64,000 nt of DNA from the NCBI GenBank assembly GCA_035485275.1, contig DATHOE010000019.1:1-64000 (forward strand), written 5' to 3'. Positions within the stretch are counted from its first letter, which is position 1. The number at the start of each line of letters is the position of its first letter. A program made the position numbers and the translations under genes. Under the pieces are notes generated by a model, which saw only the letters and a list, made by a program, of their open reading frames with translations, had not been told where the DNA came from and ran no database searches. Positions 32,645-43,398 of this stretch are shown piece by piece. The stretch is from DAIDJD01 sp035485275 (lineage in GTDB: Bacteria > Oederibacteriota > JAJYGY01 > DAIDJD01).

Positions 32645-33616
32645 GTGGAATACACGCAATTAGGCCGCACCGGCCTCAAGGTCAGCCGCCTGTGCCTGGG
32701 CACCATGAACTGGCCCTGGCTCACCACCGAACCCGAAGCCTACGACATCATGGACCGCTCGCTGGAGGTCGGGATCAATTTCTTCGACAGCGCCAACATC
32801 TACGGCGGAAAGATGGGCGAAGGCCTGACCGAACAGGTGATCGGACGCTGGTTCCGCCAGGGCGGCGGGCGCCGCGAGAAAGTGGTGCTGGCCACCAAGG
32901 TGTACAACCCCATGGGCGAGTGGCCCAACCAGCGCGGCCTGTCCGCCCTGCACATACGGCAGGCCTGCGAGGACAGCCTCAAGCGCCTGCATACCGACCA
33001 CATCGACCTCTACCAGATGCACCACGTCGACCGGTCCACCCCCTGGGAGGAGATCTGGCAGGCCATGCAGCAGCTGGTCCAGGCGGGGAAGGTGATCTAC
33101 GTGGGCTCGTCCAATTTCGCCGGATGGCACATCGCCCAGGCCAACGAGGCCGCCAAGAGCCGGAATTTCATGGGCCTGGTCTGCGAACAGACCCGCTACA
33201 ACCTGCTCTGCCGCACCCCCGAACTGGAGGTGGTCCCGGCCTGCGAAGGCTACGGAGTGGGGCTGATCCCTTGGGGCCCGCTCATGGGCGGCGTTCTGGC
33301 CGGAGCCGCGGCCAAGGCCAAAAGCGGCCGGCGCGGGGACGCGAACGCCGCGCGCGACCTGAAGAAGAACCTGTCCCGGGTGCAGGCCTACGAGCGTTAC
33401 TGCGCCAAGCAAAAGGTCGATCCGGCCCAGTTGGCCCTGGCTTGGCTGCTCCACCAGAAGGTCGTCACTGCGCCCATCATCGGGCCGCGCACCGTGGGCC
33501 AGGTCGACACCGCCCTGAAGGCGCTCAAGTTGAAGCTTTCCTCCGACGTGCTGAAGAAGTTGGACGAGATTTTCCCCGGTCCCGGAGCCCCGGCGCCGGA
33601 GGCCTACGCCTGGTGA
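32645..33616 (+). CDS. Aldo/keto reductase (Tas/YajO-like)
   Basis: A 323-residue aldo/keto reductase beginning MEYTQLGRTGLKVSRLCLGTMNW. Active-site segment INFFDSANIYGGKMGE supplies Asp and Tyr, VLATKVYNP the Lys and YQMHHVD the His. GSSNFAGWHI and VVTAPIIGPRTVGQVD follow. It belongs to a different subgroup from its upstream neighbour, so the pair is not a recent duplication. The GTG start at 32645 is preceded by AAGAGG. Substrate unknown. Confidence 0.9.
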   Translation: MEYTQLGRTGLKVSRLCLGTMNWPWLTTEPEAYDIMDRSLEVGINFFDSANIYGGKMGEGLTEQVIGRWFRQGGGRREKVVLATKVYNPMGEWPNQRGLSALHIRQACEDSLKRLHTDHIDLYQMHHVDRSTPWEEIWQAMQQLVQAGKVIYVGSSNFAGWHIAQANEAAKSRNFMGLVCEQTRYNLLCRTPELEVVPACEGYGVGLIPWGPLMGGVLAGAAAKAKSGRRGDANAARDLKKNLSRVQAYERYCAKQKVDPAQLALAWLLHQKVVTAPIIGPRTVGQVDTALKALKLKLSSDVLKKLDEIFPGPGAPAPEAYAW

Positions 33617-33746
33617 GCTGGGGGCCGCCGCGCAATCCCTAAGGTCGCGCTTCGGCCTCCTCCTGTTTGAAGGCCTGCTCATCGCGGGCCTGATCGTTCT
33701 GCGTCTTGCCGCGTCCGATCTGGGCACATCCCCGGCCGCGGCTTGT

Positions 33747-35354
33747 TTGGAATTTTCGGCGTCCCTTGCCGGCCTGTGGCTCCTTTTCCGCTGGAGCCGC
33801 GGGCCGGCCCTTAGCCCCGCCCTCCAAGATCCCGACGGCGTGTTCTGGACCGCATTGCTGTGGGGACTGGGCCTTTATGCGGCCCTGGTCCTCCTCCAGG
33901 AGAGCGTCCGCATAGACGGCCTGCGCTACTTTTGGCTGGAGGACGACGCCATGGTGTCCATGCGCTATGGCGCCCGTTTGGCCGCGGGCAAGGGCCTCAC
34001 CTGGACGGACGGAAGCCGGGTCCAGGGCTACAGCAACTTTTTGTGGACCCTGGCCATGGCGCTGATCCACTGGGCCGGGTCCTCCAAGGCGCTGGCATCG
34101 GCCTGGGTGCTGGCCCTCAATGCCGCGTGCCTGGCATGGCTGGCCTCGGCGGTGCGGCGCTTGAGCCTGGGGATGGGCGCCTCCGCCATGACGGCCGCCT
34201 TGGCGGGCCTGGCCTGCGCCCTGTCCTACGACCTCATGGACGGGGCCCTGAGCGGACTGGAAATGGTCGCGGTCTCCGCAGTCATGGCCGAGGCCCTGGC
34301 GCAGGGCCTGCGGGCCGAAAGGGAAGGCCGCGCCTGGCCTTGGCGTACCTTCGCCTTGGCCGGGCTCCTTCCTTTGTTGCGGAGCGACGGCGCGCTTCCG
34401 GCGGTGCTGGTCCTGTGCCTGGGACTGCGGCGCCGGCCGGGCGCGGGCCGGGTCCTGGCGGCCTGCCTGCTGGCCCTGGGTCCGGGTCTGGCGCAGGCCT
34501 GCTTCAGCCACGCCTATTACGGCGACTGGCTGCCCAACACCTACTATTTGAAGCGGGATTATTGGCCCGGGAAATATGGGGATGGGGCCCTGAAGCTGGC
34601 CCAGGCGCTGGGGCGTTATCCCCTGGTCCTGGCCGCCGCGCTGGCGGCCCTAGGCTTCCGGGCATTGCGTCCCTGGGTCGCAACACTGGCGGCGCTGGCC
34701 CTGTATTGCGTTTGGACCGGCGCGGATTACTACACTTTTTTGCGTTTTTTCGCCCCGGGATGGCCGCTGTTTTTCGCCCTCGGCTTCGCCGCGTCCGACC
34801 GGCTGAGCTTCGGCCGCTTGGGCGCCTGGCCCGCCCTGGCCCTGCTCCTGTTTTCCGCGAACACGGTCTGGGCCTTTCCCACGCTGCTTCAGTCCGGCTG
34901 GGAAGGGGCGCAGGAGCGTCTGCGGGTGGCCCTGTACCTGGAGCGCAACATCCCCCCGGACCAGAGCCTCGCGAGCGCCTGGGCAGGGACCTTCTTTTAT
35001 TTCAGCGGCCTTCCGGGCGTGGATCTGCTGGGCAAGTGCGATCCGGTGGTGGCACGGAGCAGGCCCGATCCCAGCCTGGGCGGCTCCGGCCACAACAAGC
35101 TGGATCTGGACCGCTCCCTAGGGCTTCTCAAACCCGATTGGGTCCTCCTGCCGGCGCCCTCCTTTTCCTCCGCCGACCGGGCCTACCTGATCTCCCCCTA
35201 TGACCAGCGCATCGCGGCGGATCCCCGCTTCATGGCCGCCTGCCTGCCCCATTTGCGCCAGATTTCCGACCATTGGACCCTCTGCCACTGTGTATGGGCT
35301 CAGGCCCAAAAAACGCCATTTCAGTCCAAAAAAAGCGCCAAATACGCCCAATAA
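33747..35354 (+). CDS. GT-C-type membrane glycosyltransferase
   Basis: A multi-pass membrane protein of at least 535 residues. The motif EDDAMVSMRYGARLAAGKGL with VQGYSNFLW, and later PNTYYLKR, are hallmarks of polyprenyl-phosphate-sugar-dependent glycosyltransferases resembling arabinofuranosyl- and mannosyltransferases. About ten hydrophobic segments follow, and the C-terminal soluble part has conserved-looking DLLGKCDP. The start is uncertain. The TTG at 33747 has no ribosome-binding site, while the same frame stays open back to 33555 and encodes another membrane helix (FGLLLFEGLLIAGLIVLRLAA) without any ATG, GTG or TTG. It probably glycosylates an envelope polymer or the Ser/Thr-rich surface proteins. 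Confidence 0.75.
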   Translation: MEFSASLAGLWLLFRWSRGPALSPALQDPDGVFWTALLWGLGLYAALVLLQESVRIDGLRYFWLEDDAMVSMRYGARLAAGKGLTWTDGSRVQGYSNFLWTLAMALIHWAGSSKALASAWVLALNAACLAWLASAVRRLSLGMGASAMTAALAGLACALSYDLMDGALSGLEMVAVSAVMAEALAQGLRAEREGRAWPWRTFALAGLLPLLRSDGALPAVLVLCLGLRRRPGAGRVLAACLLALGPGLAQACFSHAYYGDWLPNTYYLKRDYWPGKYGDGALKLAQALGRYPLVLAAALAALGFRALRPWVATLAALALYCVWTGADYYTFLRFFAPGWPLFFALGFAASDRLSFGRLGAWPALALLLFSANTVWAFPTLLQSGWEGAQERLRVALYLERNIPPDQSLASAWAGTFFYFSGLPGVDLLGKCDPVVARSRPDPSLGGSGHNKLDLDRSLGLLKPDWVLLPAPSFSSADRAYLISPYDQRIAADPRFMAACLPHLRQISDHWTLCHCVWAQAQKTPFQSKKSAKYAQ

Positions 35355-35422
35355 GGGCATAAAAACGGCCAAAACCATTAAAAAGCCGTTCTGGGCCAGG
35401 GTGAAGGGGAGCCGAATCTCCC

Positions 35423-35452
35423 TTGACAAACAAAGCCCGTCATAGAGATAAT
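35423..35452 (+). promoter_or_regulatory. greA promoter
   Basis: A perfect -35 TTGACA (35423-35428), an 18-base spacer and -10 GATAAT (35447-35452). The expected transcription start is near 35459, just before the hairpin at 35461. Confidence 0.85.
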
Positions 35453-35460
35453 TTTTTTGG

Positions 35461-35508
35461 CCACAGACGGCCGAAAAAACAGCTTGCCGTCTGTGGTTTG
35501 TTTTTTTT
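35461..35508 (+). terminator. Leader terminator/attenuator before greA
   Basis: An 11-bp perfect stem CCACAGACGGC/GCCGTCTGTGG (35461-35471 and 35486-35496) with a 14-base loop is followed by TTTGTTTTTTTT. It lies between the greA promoter and the greA start, so most transcripts would be expected to end after about 50 bases. The upstream gene ends before the promoter, but read-through from it could also stop here. Confidence 0.85.
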
Positions 35509-35533
35509 GCAATGACGCAACCGGGGCCTGTTC

Positions 35534-36004
35534 ATGGATGATGTTTTTCTGACCTCGCAGGGTTTGGCCAAGATGGAGGCCGAATTGCGCGAGCTCAAAA
35601 TCGTCAAGCGCAAAGAGATCGTGACCGCCATCCAAGAGGCGCGCGCGCAGGGCGACTTGAGCGAAAACGCGGAGTATGACGCGGCCAAAGAAGCCCAGGC
35701 CTACAACGAACGGCGCATCGCCGAGTTGCAGGACACGCTCAACCGCGCCAAGCTCATCGACGAGAACAACATACCCAAGCACAAGGTCTGCATCGGCAAA
35801 TGGGTGCGCCTGCACAACGCCAAGACGGGCAAAGAGGTGAAGTACCACCTGGTCGCGCCGGAAGAGGCGGACTTTTCCGCGGGTCAGCTGAGCATCACCT
35901 CCCCCATCGGCAAGGCCCTGGTCGGACGGATCGTCGGCGACGTGGTCGAGGTGCAGGCCCCCGGAGGGGCCATCAAATACAAGCTGCTCGAAATGGGCAT
36001 GTGA
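35534..36004 (+). CDS. greA: Transcription elongation factor GreA
   Basis: A 156-residue Gre factor that rescues backtracked RNA polymerase by stimulating transcript cleavage. The N-terminal coiled coil carries the catalytic acidic tip in GDLSENAEYDAAKEAQ; the C-terminal FKBP-like domain includes SPIGKALVGRIVGDVVEV. Length is typical. It has its own promoter and a terminator-bearing leader. Its stop overlaps the GTG of pabB, suggesting read-through into the pab genes. Confidence 0.97.
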   Translation: MDDVFLTSQGLAKMEAELRELKIVKRKEIVTAIQEARAQGDLSENAEYDAAKEAQAYNERRIAELQDTLNRAKLIDENNIPKHKVCIGKWVRLHNAKTGKEVKYHLVAPEEADFSAGQLSITSPIGKALVGRIVGDVVEVQAPGGAIKYKLLEMGM

Positions 36005-37395
36005 CACCCCAGGCCCTGGCCTGGGGCTGGCTCGAGCATCTGCCGGCCCGGCCCTTCACCCTGCTGGAAACGGCGGGTTCCAATCCGAAAAAGCGGTTTT
36101 CCCTGCTCGCAGGGGAGCCGCTTTTTGTGTTTGAGGGCAGGGCCTCGCGTTCCAGCCTGGTCTGCGGGGCCAAACGCTGGCGGCTCGGCCTGCCGCCGGA
36201 ACAGGCCTTTGAACGGATCGGCAAGGCGCTGGCCGGGCGCGGAGGCTCCGCTTTCTGGCCCCTGATCAACGCGTTCGGCTACGAGGCGGGCGGGCGCTTC
36301 GAAAAGCTCCCGCGCGCGTCGGCCGGATCCTTGAAACTCCCGGATTGGTGGGCTTTTTTGCCGGGCCTGTGGGCCTGGTGGGATCCCGGCAAAGGCGCCT
36401 GGCGCCGTTCCAGGGCCGGGCTGGACGCTTCGACGTCCAAGGCGCTTGCCCGAAGCCTGGGCCTGCCTGCGCGGGCCCTGGAGGCTGCGCGCAGGGCTCC
36501 GGAGGCGGCCTGGATTCGCCTGGCATCGCTGCTGAAAGGGCCCCTGTCCGCGCCTGAACCGGAGCCGGCGCCTCCGCGCGGCGCCTTGGACGATTCCATG
36601 GGCAAGGCCGGATACTGCGCCAGGGTGCGCGCCATCCAGCGCCACATCCTTGACGGCGACATCTACCAGGCCAATTTGGCCCATCATTTTGAGACGGATT
36701 TCAGCGGCAAGCCTTTCGACCTCTACCGCCGCCTCACCCGCATCAATCCCAGCCCCATGGCGGCCTATGTGGACTTGGGCGCGGTCCAGGTGGTAAGCGC
36801 CTCGCCTGAGCGCCTCTTCCAAGTGCGGGGGCGGCAGGCGGAAACCTGGCCCATCGCCGGCACCGCCGCCAGGACCGGGCGTCCGGGTGAACGCCAGGCC
36901 CTGCGCCGCAGCGCGAAGGACCAGGCCGAGCACGTGATGCTGGTGGATCTCGAACGCAACGACCTTGGCCGGGTCTGCGTGCCGGGGACCGTGCGGGTGC
37001 CGCGCTTTCAGGTGGTGCACAGCTACAGCCATGTGCACCACCTGGTCAGCCAGGTCTGCGGCGTCCTGCTTCCGGGGCTTTCCTTGCCCCAGGTCCTGGC
37101 GGCCGGTTTTCCCGGCGGGTCCATCACCGGCGCCCCGAAGATACGCTGCATGGAGATCATCGCGGCCTTGGAGGGGCGGGCCCGCGGATGGTACACGGGT
37201 TCGCTGGGCTGGTGGGATCCCCGCCGGCGCGAGGCGGACCTGAACATCCTGATCCGGACGCTCTTCGTCGCGAAGGGCCGCGCGGGCGCCGGGGTCGGCG
37301 CCGGGATCGTCCTGGATTCCAAGCCCGAAGCAGAATGGGAAGAGACCCTGGCCAAGGCCGCCGCCCTGCTGTCGGCCCTGGGGCGGACACGGTGA
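36001..37395 (+). CDS. pabB: Aminodeoxychorismate synthase component I
   Basis: A 464-residue chorismate-using enzyme that aminates chorismate to 4-amino-4-deoxychorismate for folate synthesis. The N-terminal part (about 1-190) is poorly conserved. The chorismate-binding domain contains DGDIYQANLAHHFE, SASPERLFQV, PIAGTAARTG, LERNDLGRVC and FPGGSITGAPKIRCMEII. PIAGT occurs in both PabB and TrpE proteins; PabB is preferred because pabC follows with overlapping codons. No pabA (glutaminase) is in the window. The GTG start overlaps the greA stop. Confidence 0.88.
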   Translation: MTPQALAWGWLEHLPARPFTLLETAGSNPKKRFSLLAGEPLFVFEGRASRSSLVCGAKRWRLGLPPEQAFERIGKALAGRGGSAFWPLINAFGYEAGGRFEKLPRASAGSLKLPDWWAFLPGLWAWWDPGKGAWRRSRAGLDASTSKALARSLGLPARALEAARRAPEAAWIRLASLLKGPLSAPEPEPAPPRGALDDSMGKAGYCARVRAIQRHILDGDIYQANLAHHFETDFSGKPFDLYRRLTRINPSPMAAYVDLGAVQVVSASPERLFQVRGRQAETWPIAGTAARTGRPGERQALRRSAKDQAEHVMLVDLERNDLGRVCVPGTVRVPRFQVVHSYSHVHHLVSQVCGVLLPGLSLPQVLAAGFPGGSITGAPKIRCMEIIAALEGRARGWYTGSLGWWDPRRREADLNILIRTLFVAKGRAGAGVGAGIVLDSKPEAEWEETLAKAAALLSALGRTR

Positions 37396-38213
37396 AGCCC
37401 TCGCCTTGGAAGCCGGCGGGGAAGCCCGACTCGGTTTGGGTCGACGGGCGCTGGGTGCCCTTAAGCCATGCCACCCTTGGCCTGGAGCGCTGGCAGCCCT
37501 GGTCCTCGCTCAGCCTGGCGGAAAGCGTCGCGGTGGAACGGGGCGTGCCATTGCACCTGGGCCTGCACCTGGAGCGCCTGGCGACGGCTTGCCGGGCCAT
37601 GGGCTGGCCCGACCCGGACCGGCGCGTCCTGTCCGCCGTGGCCCGCCAATTGCCCGTCCGCAACCGCCTGCGCCGGGGAGGCCTGCGCCTGCGCTGGTGG
37701 GGAGGCCGGAGCCGGCCCCTGTTTCTGGCATTCGGGCTGCAGGCGGCGGCCCCGGCCGCCGGGGGGCTGAGGCTGATGACCAGCGCCGTGCGCCATTACG
37801 GCGCCGACAGCCTCAACGGCCGCGCCAAGCTGGGACAGATGCTGCCCAACTGGCTGGCCAGGGCCGAGATCGAGGCCTATGCGGAGGACGGCCTGAGGCT
37901 GACGCCCGAAGGCCTGGTGGCGGAGGCGGTCTGGAGCAACATTTTCGCCTTGAAGCGCGGGGTCGTGCGGACTCCGCCGCTGGGCTCCGGAATCCTGGAC
38001 GGCGTCGCCCGGACGCGCTTCATCGCCAAGCTGCGCCGGGGGCCTTGGGAAGTCCGGGAGGAGCCCCTGACCCGCTATGACCTATGGACCGCGGACAGGG
38101 TCTGGCTGAGCTCCTCCTTGCGCGGAATACTGGAGGTCGTCAGCGTGGACGGGCGGACGCTGGGGCCCGACGACATTTTGCCCGGGCCCGCCGGGTCGGG
38201 AAAAGGGAAGTGA
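37392..38213 (+). CDS. pabC: Aminodeoxychorismate lyase (class IV aminotransferase fold)
   Basis: A 273-residue PLP enzyme expected to release pyruvate from aminodeoxychorismate, giving p-aminobenzoate. The start WVDGRWVPLSHATLG, the lysine-containing SLNGRAKLGQML and the glycine-rich VAEAVWSNIFALKRGVVRTPPLGSGILDGVAR are class IV features. The GTG at 37392 overlaps the pabB stop. Assignment as PabC rather than a branched-chain or D-amino-acid transaminase rests mainly on the neighbouring pabB. Confidence 0.8.
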   Translation: MKPSPWKPAGKPDSVWVDGRWVPLSHATLGLERWQPWSSLSLAESVAVERGVPLHLGLHLERLATACRAMGWPDPDRRVLSAVARQLPVRNRLRRGGLRLRWWGGRSRPLFLAFGLQAAAPAAGGLRLMTSAVRHYGADSLNGRAKLGQMLPNWLARAEIEAYAEDGLRLTPEGLVAEAVWSNIFALKRGVVRTPPLGSGILDGVARTRFIAKLRRGPWEVREEPLTRYDLWTADRVWLSSSLRGILEVVSVDGRTLGPDDILPGPAGSGKGK

Positions 38214-38217
38214 GACG

Positions 38218-38976
38218 ATGTCCCCCTTGAGCCACCAGCTCGTCGCTGAGGTCAGCCTGGCGGGCATGGGCTTCGACGCCCTGGGCGGCTGTTACCTGGC
38301 CTACGACCTCCTCGGCGGCAAGAGAGGCCCCCTCGGAGCGATCGCACGGACGGCCGGGTTCACCGCCCTTTTCCTGGTGGGCTACCTGGTCGTGCTCGGC
38401 CTGAAGTACGCGGTCGTGGCAGCGGGGGGCATGGGCCTGCTGCTGGCGATCGAATTCCGCCCTTCCGTTTCCGGCCCCGGGCACGAGCAGATCCGGGCCG
38501 CCCGTTCGCTGCTGTTCGGGTTCCTGCGGGGCCTGGTGCTTGGACTGGCGGGCATGACCCTCGCCGGTCCGCTCTTCGGCGCCATTTTCGGGGTGCTCTC
38601 CGGGCTTGGCCTGATGGGGGTCTACTCCCTGGGCTTCTCACCCCGGCGGGAGCAGGAAAGGCCCGGCCGGCCCCATCTGTCGCGCCAGAAGATCCTGGCC
38701 TCCCTGATGAGGGCCCTGGCCGTGAGCTTGGCTGGCCTGGTCGCGGCCTTTGTGGTTCCCAGCTCCGAGAACTGGGTCTGGTTCGGGCTGAGGCTCGGCC
38801 TGGCGGCGGGCACGGTGAGCGCCCTGGTGAGCCTGTACAGCCCGACCATCGAGTGGTGGGTGGACAACCTGCCCGAACGGCGCCTGGGCGTGATCGGCCT
38901 GTGCCTGGTGTTTTTCGGGATGCTCCTGCAATCCTTCCCGACTTGGATGACGGCCCTGAATATCGCGGTCCAGTGA
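38218..38976 (+). CDS. Multi-pass membrane protein, unknown
   Basis: A 252-residue protein with about six hydrophobic segments, including GFTALFLVGYLVVLGLKYAVVAA, GLAGMTLAGPLFGAIFGVLSGLGLMGVYSLG and LGVIGLCLVFFGMLLQSF. A hydrophilic loop (about 145-160, SPRREQERPGRPHLSRQK) lies in the middle. I do not recognise a family. It follows pabC by four bases (ribosome-binding site AAGGGAAG) and so is co-transcribed with the pab genes, but this gives no functional clue. Confidence 0.7.
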   Translation: MSPLSHQLVAEVSLAGMGFDALGGCYLAYDLLGGKRGPLGAIARTAGFTALFLVGYLVVLGLKYAVVAAGGMGLLLAIEFRPSVSGPGHEQIRAARSLLFGFLRGLVLGLAGMTLAGPLFGAIFGVLSGLGLMGVYSLGFSPRREQERPGRPHLSRQKILASLMRALAVSLAGLVAAFVVPSSENWVWFGLRLGLAAGTVSALVSLYSPTIEWWVDNLPERRLGVIGLCLVFFGMLLQSFPTWMTALNIAVQ

Positions 38977-39011
38977 GGCCTTAGGCCCCGAATCGGTCCA
39001 GGCCGCGGGTA

Positions 39012-39040
39012 TTCCACTTGCCCCCGGCTTCTGCTATACT
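39012..39040 (+). promoter_or_regulatory. Likely leuS promoter (extended -10)
   Basis: TGCTATACT (39032-39040) is an extended -10, and TTCCAC (39012-39017) lies 17 bases upstream as a weak -35. It falls in the gap before leuS. Confidence 0.55.
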
Positions 39041-39079
39041 CTCGGACTTTGAAAAGCTTTGTCCTTGAGAGGTTTTTCC

Positions 39080-41629
<2,550 letters not shown>

Positions 41630-41665
41630 AGGGCCCGCCCCTCGCAAAGCCTGAAAGGACACAGC

Positions 41666-42253
41666 ATGAAACATTTTCTGATGATCGCGTTGGCGCTCGT
41701 GGGCCTGGGCTTCCTGGCCGCCGCCTGCGACGAGGCCCTGCCCATCAAGGGCAACCTGCCCAACGAAAGCAACAAGGTCTATATCCCGCCCTTCGAGAAC
41801 AAGACCAGCGAGCCCGGCCTGGACACCCTGCTGACCCAGAAGGTGATACAGAACTTCCTCATCGACGGACGCCTCCAGGTCGCGGAAGAGGACAAGGCCG
41901 ACATGATCCTGGAGGGCACCATCGAGCGCTATGACCGCCTGGTGATGACCCGGGACCAGAACCAGGTGCCGCAGCAGTACCGCCTGCAGGTGGTCGTGGA
42001 CCTGACGCTCTATTCGGCGAAACCGAAAAAGAAGGAGCTGTGGACGACCCACACCATCGTCAACCTTACGCCCGGCGAGAGCATGACCGGCGACGAGTTC
42101 GACTCCACCAACGTCACCAGCCTGCGCGAGTTCACGACCTACTATGTCCTCAACGTCGCGGGCGTGCCGCCCGAGGACGAGCCCACGGCCCAGGCCCGCC
42201 TGATGGATCAAATGGCGGGCAGGGTGGTGCGGCGGACGATCGACGGCTTCTGA
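41666..42253 (+). CDS. lptE: LptE-like LPS-assembly lipoprotein
   Basis: A 195-residue lipoprotein with lipobox LAAAC (Cys21). The body matches the LptE family: KVYIPPFENKTSEPGLDTLLTQKVIQNFLIDGRLQV, ADMILEGTIERYDR and a C-terminal MAGRVVRRTIDGF. LptE plugs the LptD barrel and helps insert lipopolysaccharide into the outer membrane. It lies directly after leuS, an arrangement also seen in other Gram-negative bacteria. Its stop overlaps the next ATG. Confidence 0.85.
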   Translation: MKHFLMIALALVGLGFLAAACDEALPIKGNLPNESNKVYIPPFENKTSEPGLDTLLTQKVIQNFLIDGRLQVAEEDKADMILEGTIERYDRLVMTRDQNQVPQQYRLQVVVDLTLYSAKPKKKELWTTHTIVNLTPGESMTGDEFDSTNVTSLREFTTYYVLNVAGVPPEDEPTAQARLMDQMAGRVVRRTIDGF

Positions 42254-42951
42254 TGCCGGGCCGGACGGCTAGGGTCCTTGCGCCGGCCCTGTGCCTGGCG
42301 CTCCTGTGCCTGGGCGCCGGCCCCGCGGCGGCGGCGGCCAGGCCCCTGGTCACGGTGCTGGACATCTGTTCCTCGCTGGCCGCGGACACCTATCCCGCGG
42401 ACACGCAAAATTGGTTCGACCCCGAACGCAACGCCCAGGTCGTTTTCTACGCGCAGCTGCTCTTTCCGGTGGACCCCCTGCCCGACGAAAGCCTGCCCGC
42501 GGCACCGGCCCAGTCCTGGCATCCGCCCATGGCGGTTTCCGCTCCGCCGTCCTCCGGCTCCGCTCCCGCCGAGGGGCAGCACTACGCCGAGGCCGAATGG
42601 CTCGATCCGGCGGGGAAGGGCCTGGCGCTGTTCGGGATGACCCTGACGGCGCGGGCCCAGAGGGACTGGATCAGCGTGTCGGGTCGCAGCTATATCCCCC
42701 ACACCTTCGCCATGGCCATCGGCACGCGCGACCTGAGGGCCGCCGCGGGGCAGACGGCCCTGCCCGGGCAGCCGGGGCAGTACACGGTCCGCCTGCGGGT
42801 GGACGGCCGTTCCGTGGGCCTGGCCTTTTTCAAGATGCTGCGCGGCGCGGCCGCCCCGGCGAAGCCCGGCGCGCCGTCCGCCCCGGCGGCGATCCAGGCC
42901 ATCAGCACCCCGGTGCCCATCCCCACGCTGCCGGCGCTCAAGCTTCCTTGA
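42253..42951 (+). CDS. Secreted protein of unknown function
   Basis: A 232-residue protein with a signal peptide (LAPALCLALLCLGAGPAAAAA). The mature part has a VTVLDICSSLAADTYPADTQNWFDPERN start, a Pro/Ser-rich loop (about 80-105), a central beta-rich region ending GQYTVRLRVDGRSVGLAFFKM, and a Pro-rich C-terminus (TPVPIPTLPALKLP). No family is recognised. TGATG overlap with lptE implies translational coupling, so an envelope role is plausible. Confidence 0.65.
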   Translation: MPGRTARVLAPALCLALLCLGAGPAAAAARPLVTVLDICSSLAADTYPADTQNWFDPERNAQVVFYAQLLFPVDPLPDESLPAAPAQSWHPPMAVSAPPSSGSAPAEGQHYAEAEWLDPAGKGLALFGMTLTARAQRDWISVSGRSYIPHTFAMAIGTRDLRAAAGQTALPGQPGQYTVRLRVDGRSVGLAFFKMLRGAAAPAKPGAPSAPAAIQAISTPVPIPTLPALKLP

Positions 42952-42953
42952 AC

Positions 42954-42988
42954 AAAAAAAAGGACGCCCCTCTTCAGGGACGCCCTTT
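42954..42988 (-). terminator. rpsT terminator
   Basis: Read on the minus strand, AAAGGGCGTCCCT pairs with AGGGGCGTCCTTT with two mismatches, and seven or more T residues follow (the A run at 42954-42961 on the plus strand). It is 50 bases past the rpsT stop. Confidence 0.75.
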
Positions 42989-43039
42989 GATTTCTGCGCG
43001 AAGGCCGGCGCTTCGTTCCGGCGCTCTTGAACGGCCTGC

Positions 43040-43303
43040 TTAGGCGGCTTTCTTCAGCTTCTGCACCACGATCGCCAGACGGGCCTTGTTGCGGGCGGCC
43101 ATGTTGGCGTGGATGTATTTGCGGGTGGCGGCCTTGTCGATGAGCGACACGGCGTCCTTGTACAGGACGGCGGCTTCATCGGCGGTCTTGGCCTCGCGCA
43201 CCTTTTTGACGGCGCTGCGGAGGCGGGTGATGACGGCCACGTTCCGGACCCTGCGGCGGGCGGTGCGGCGGACGTCCTTTTCAGATGACTTCTTGATCGG
43301 CAC
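43040..43303 (-). CDS. rpsT: 30S ribosomal protein S20
   Basis: An 87-residue basic protein with the S20 pattern: MPIKKSSEKDVRRTARRRVRN at the start, an inner LRSAVKKVREA helix and the C-terminal block DKAATRKYIHANMAARNKARLA. It binds 16S rRNA early in 30S assembly. AAGGAG lies a short distance before the ATG, and a near-consensus promoter and a terminator flank it, so it is a stand-alone transcription unit on the opposite strand from its neighbours. Confidence 0.96.
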   Translation of the reverse strand: MPIKKSSEKDVRRTARRRVRNVAVITRLRSAVKKVREAKTADEAAVLYKDAVSLIDKAATRKYIHANMAARNKARLAIVVQKLKKAA

Positions 43304-43343
43304 AGGGGCTCCTTGAACTCGAAAACACTCCGAAGAACAAAAA

Positions 43344-43372
43344 ATCTAGCACGTCCGGGCTCGCCCTGTCAA
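43344..43372 (-). promoter_or_regulatory. rpsT promoter
   Basis: On the minus strand, TTGACA (43372-43367) is followed after 17 bases by CTAGAT (43349-43344), about 40 bases before the rpsT start. Confidence 0.82.
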
Positions 43373-43398
43373 CAAGGGCAGGAGCCGGGCGGCCGGGC

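Noticed and set aside
31642..33616. Tandem duplication of aldo/keto reductases
   Set aside because: The two proteins belong to different subgroups with low similarity outside the family motifs, so recent duplication is not supported.
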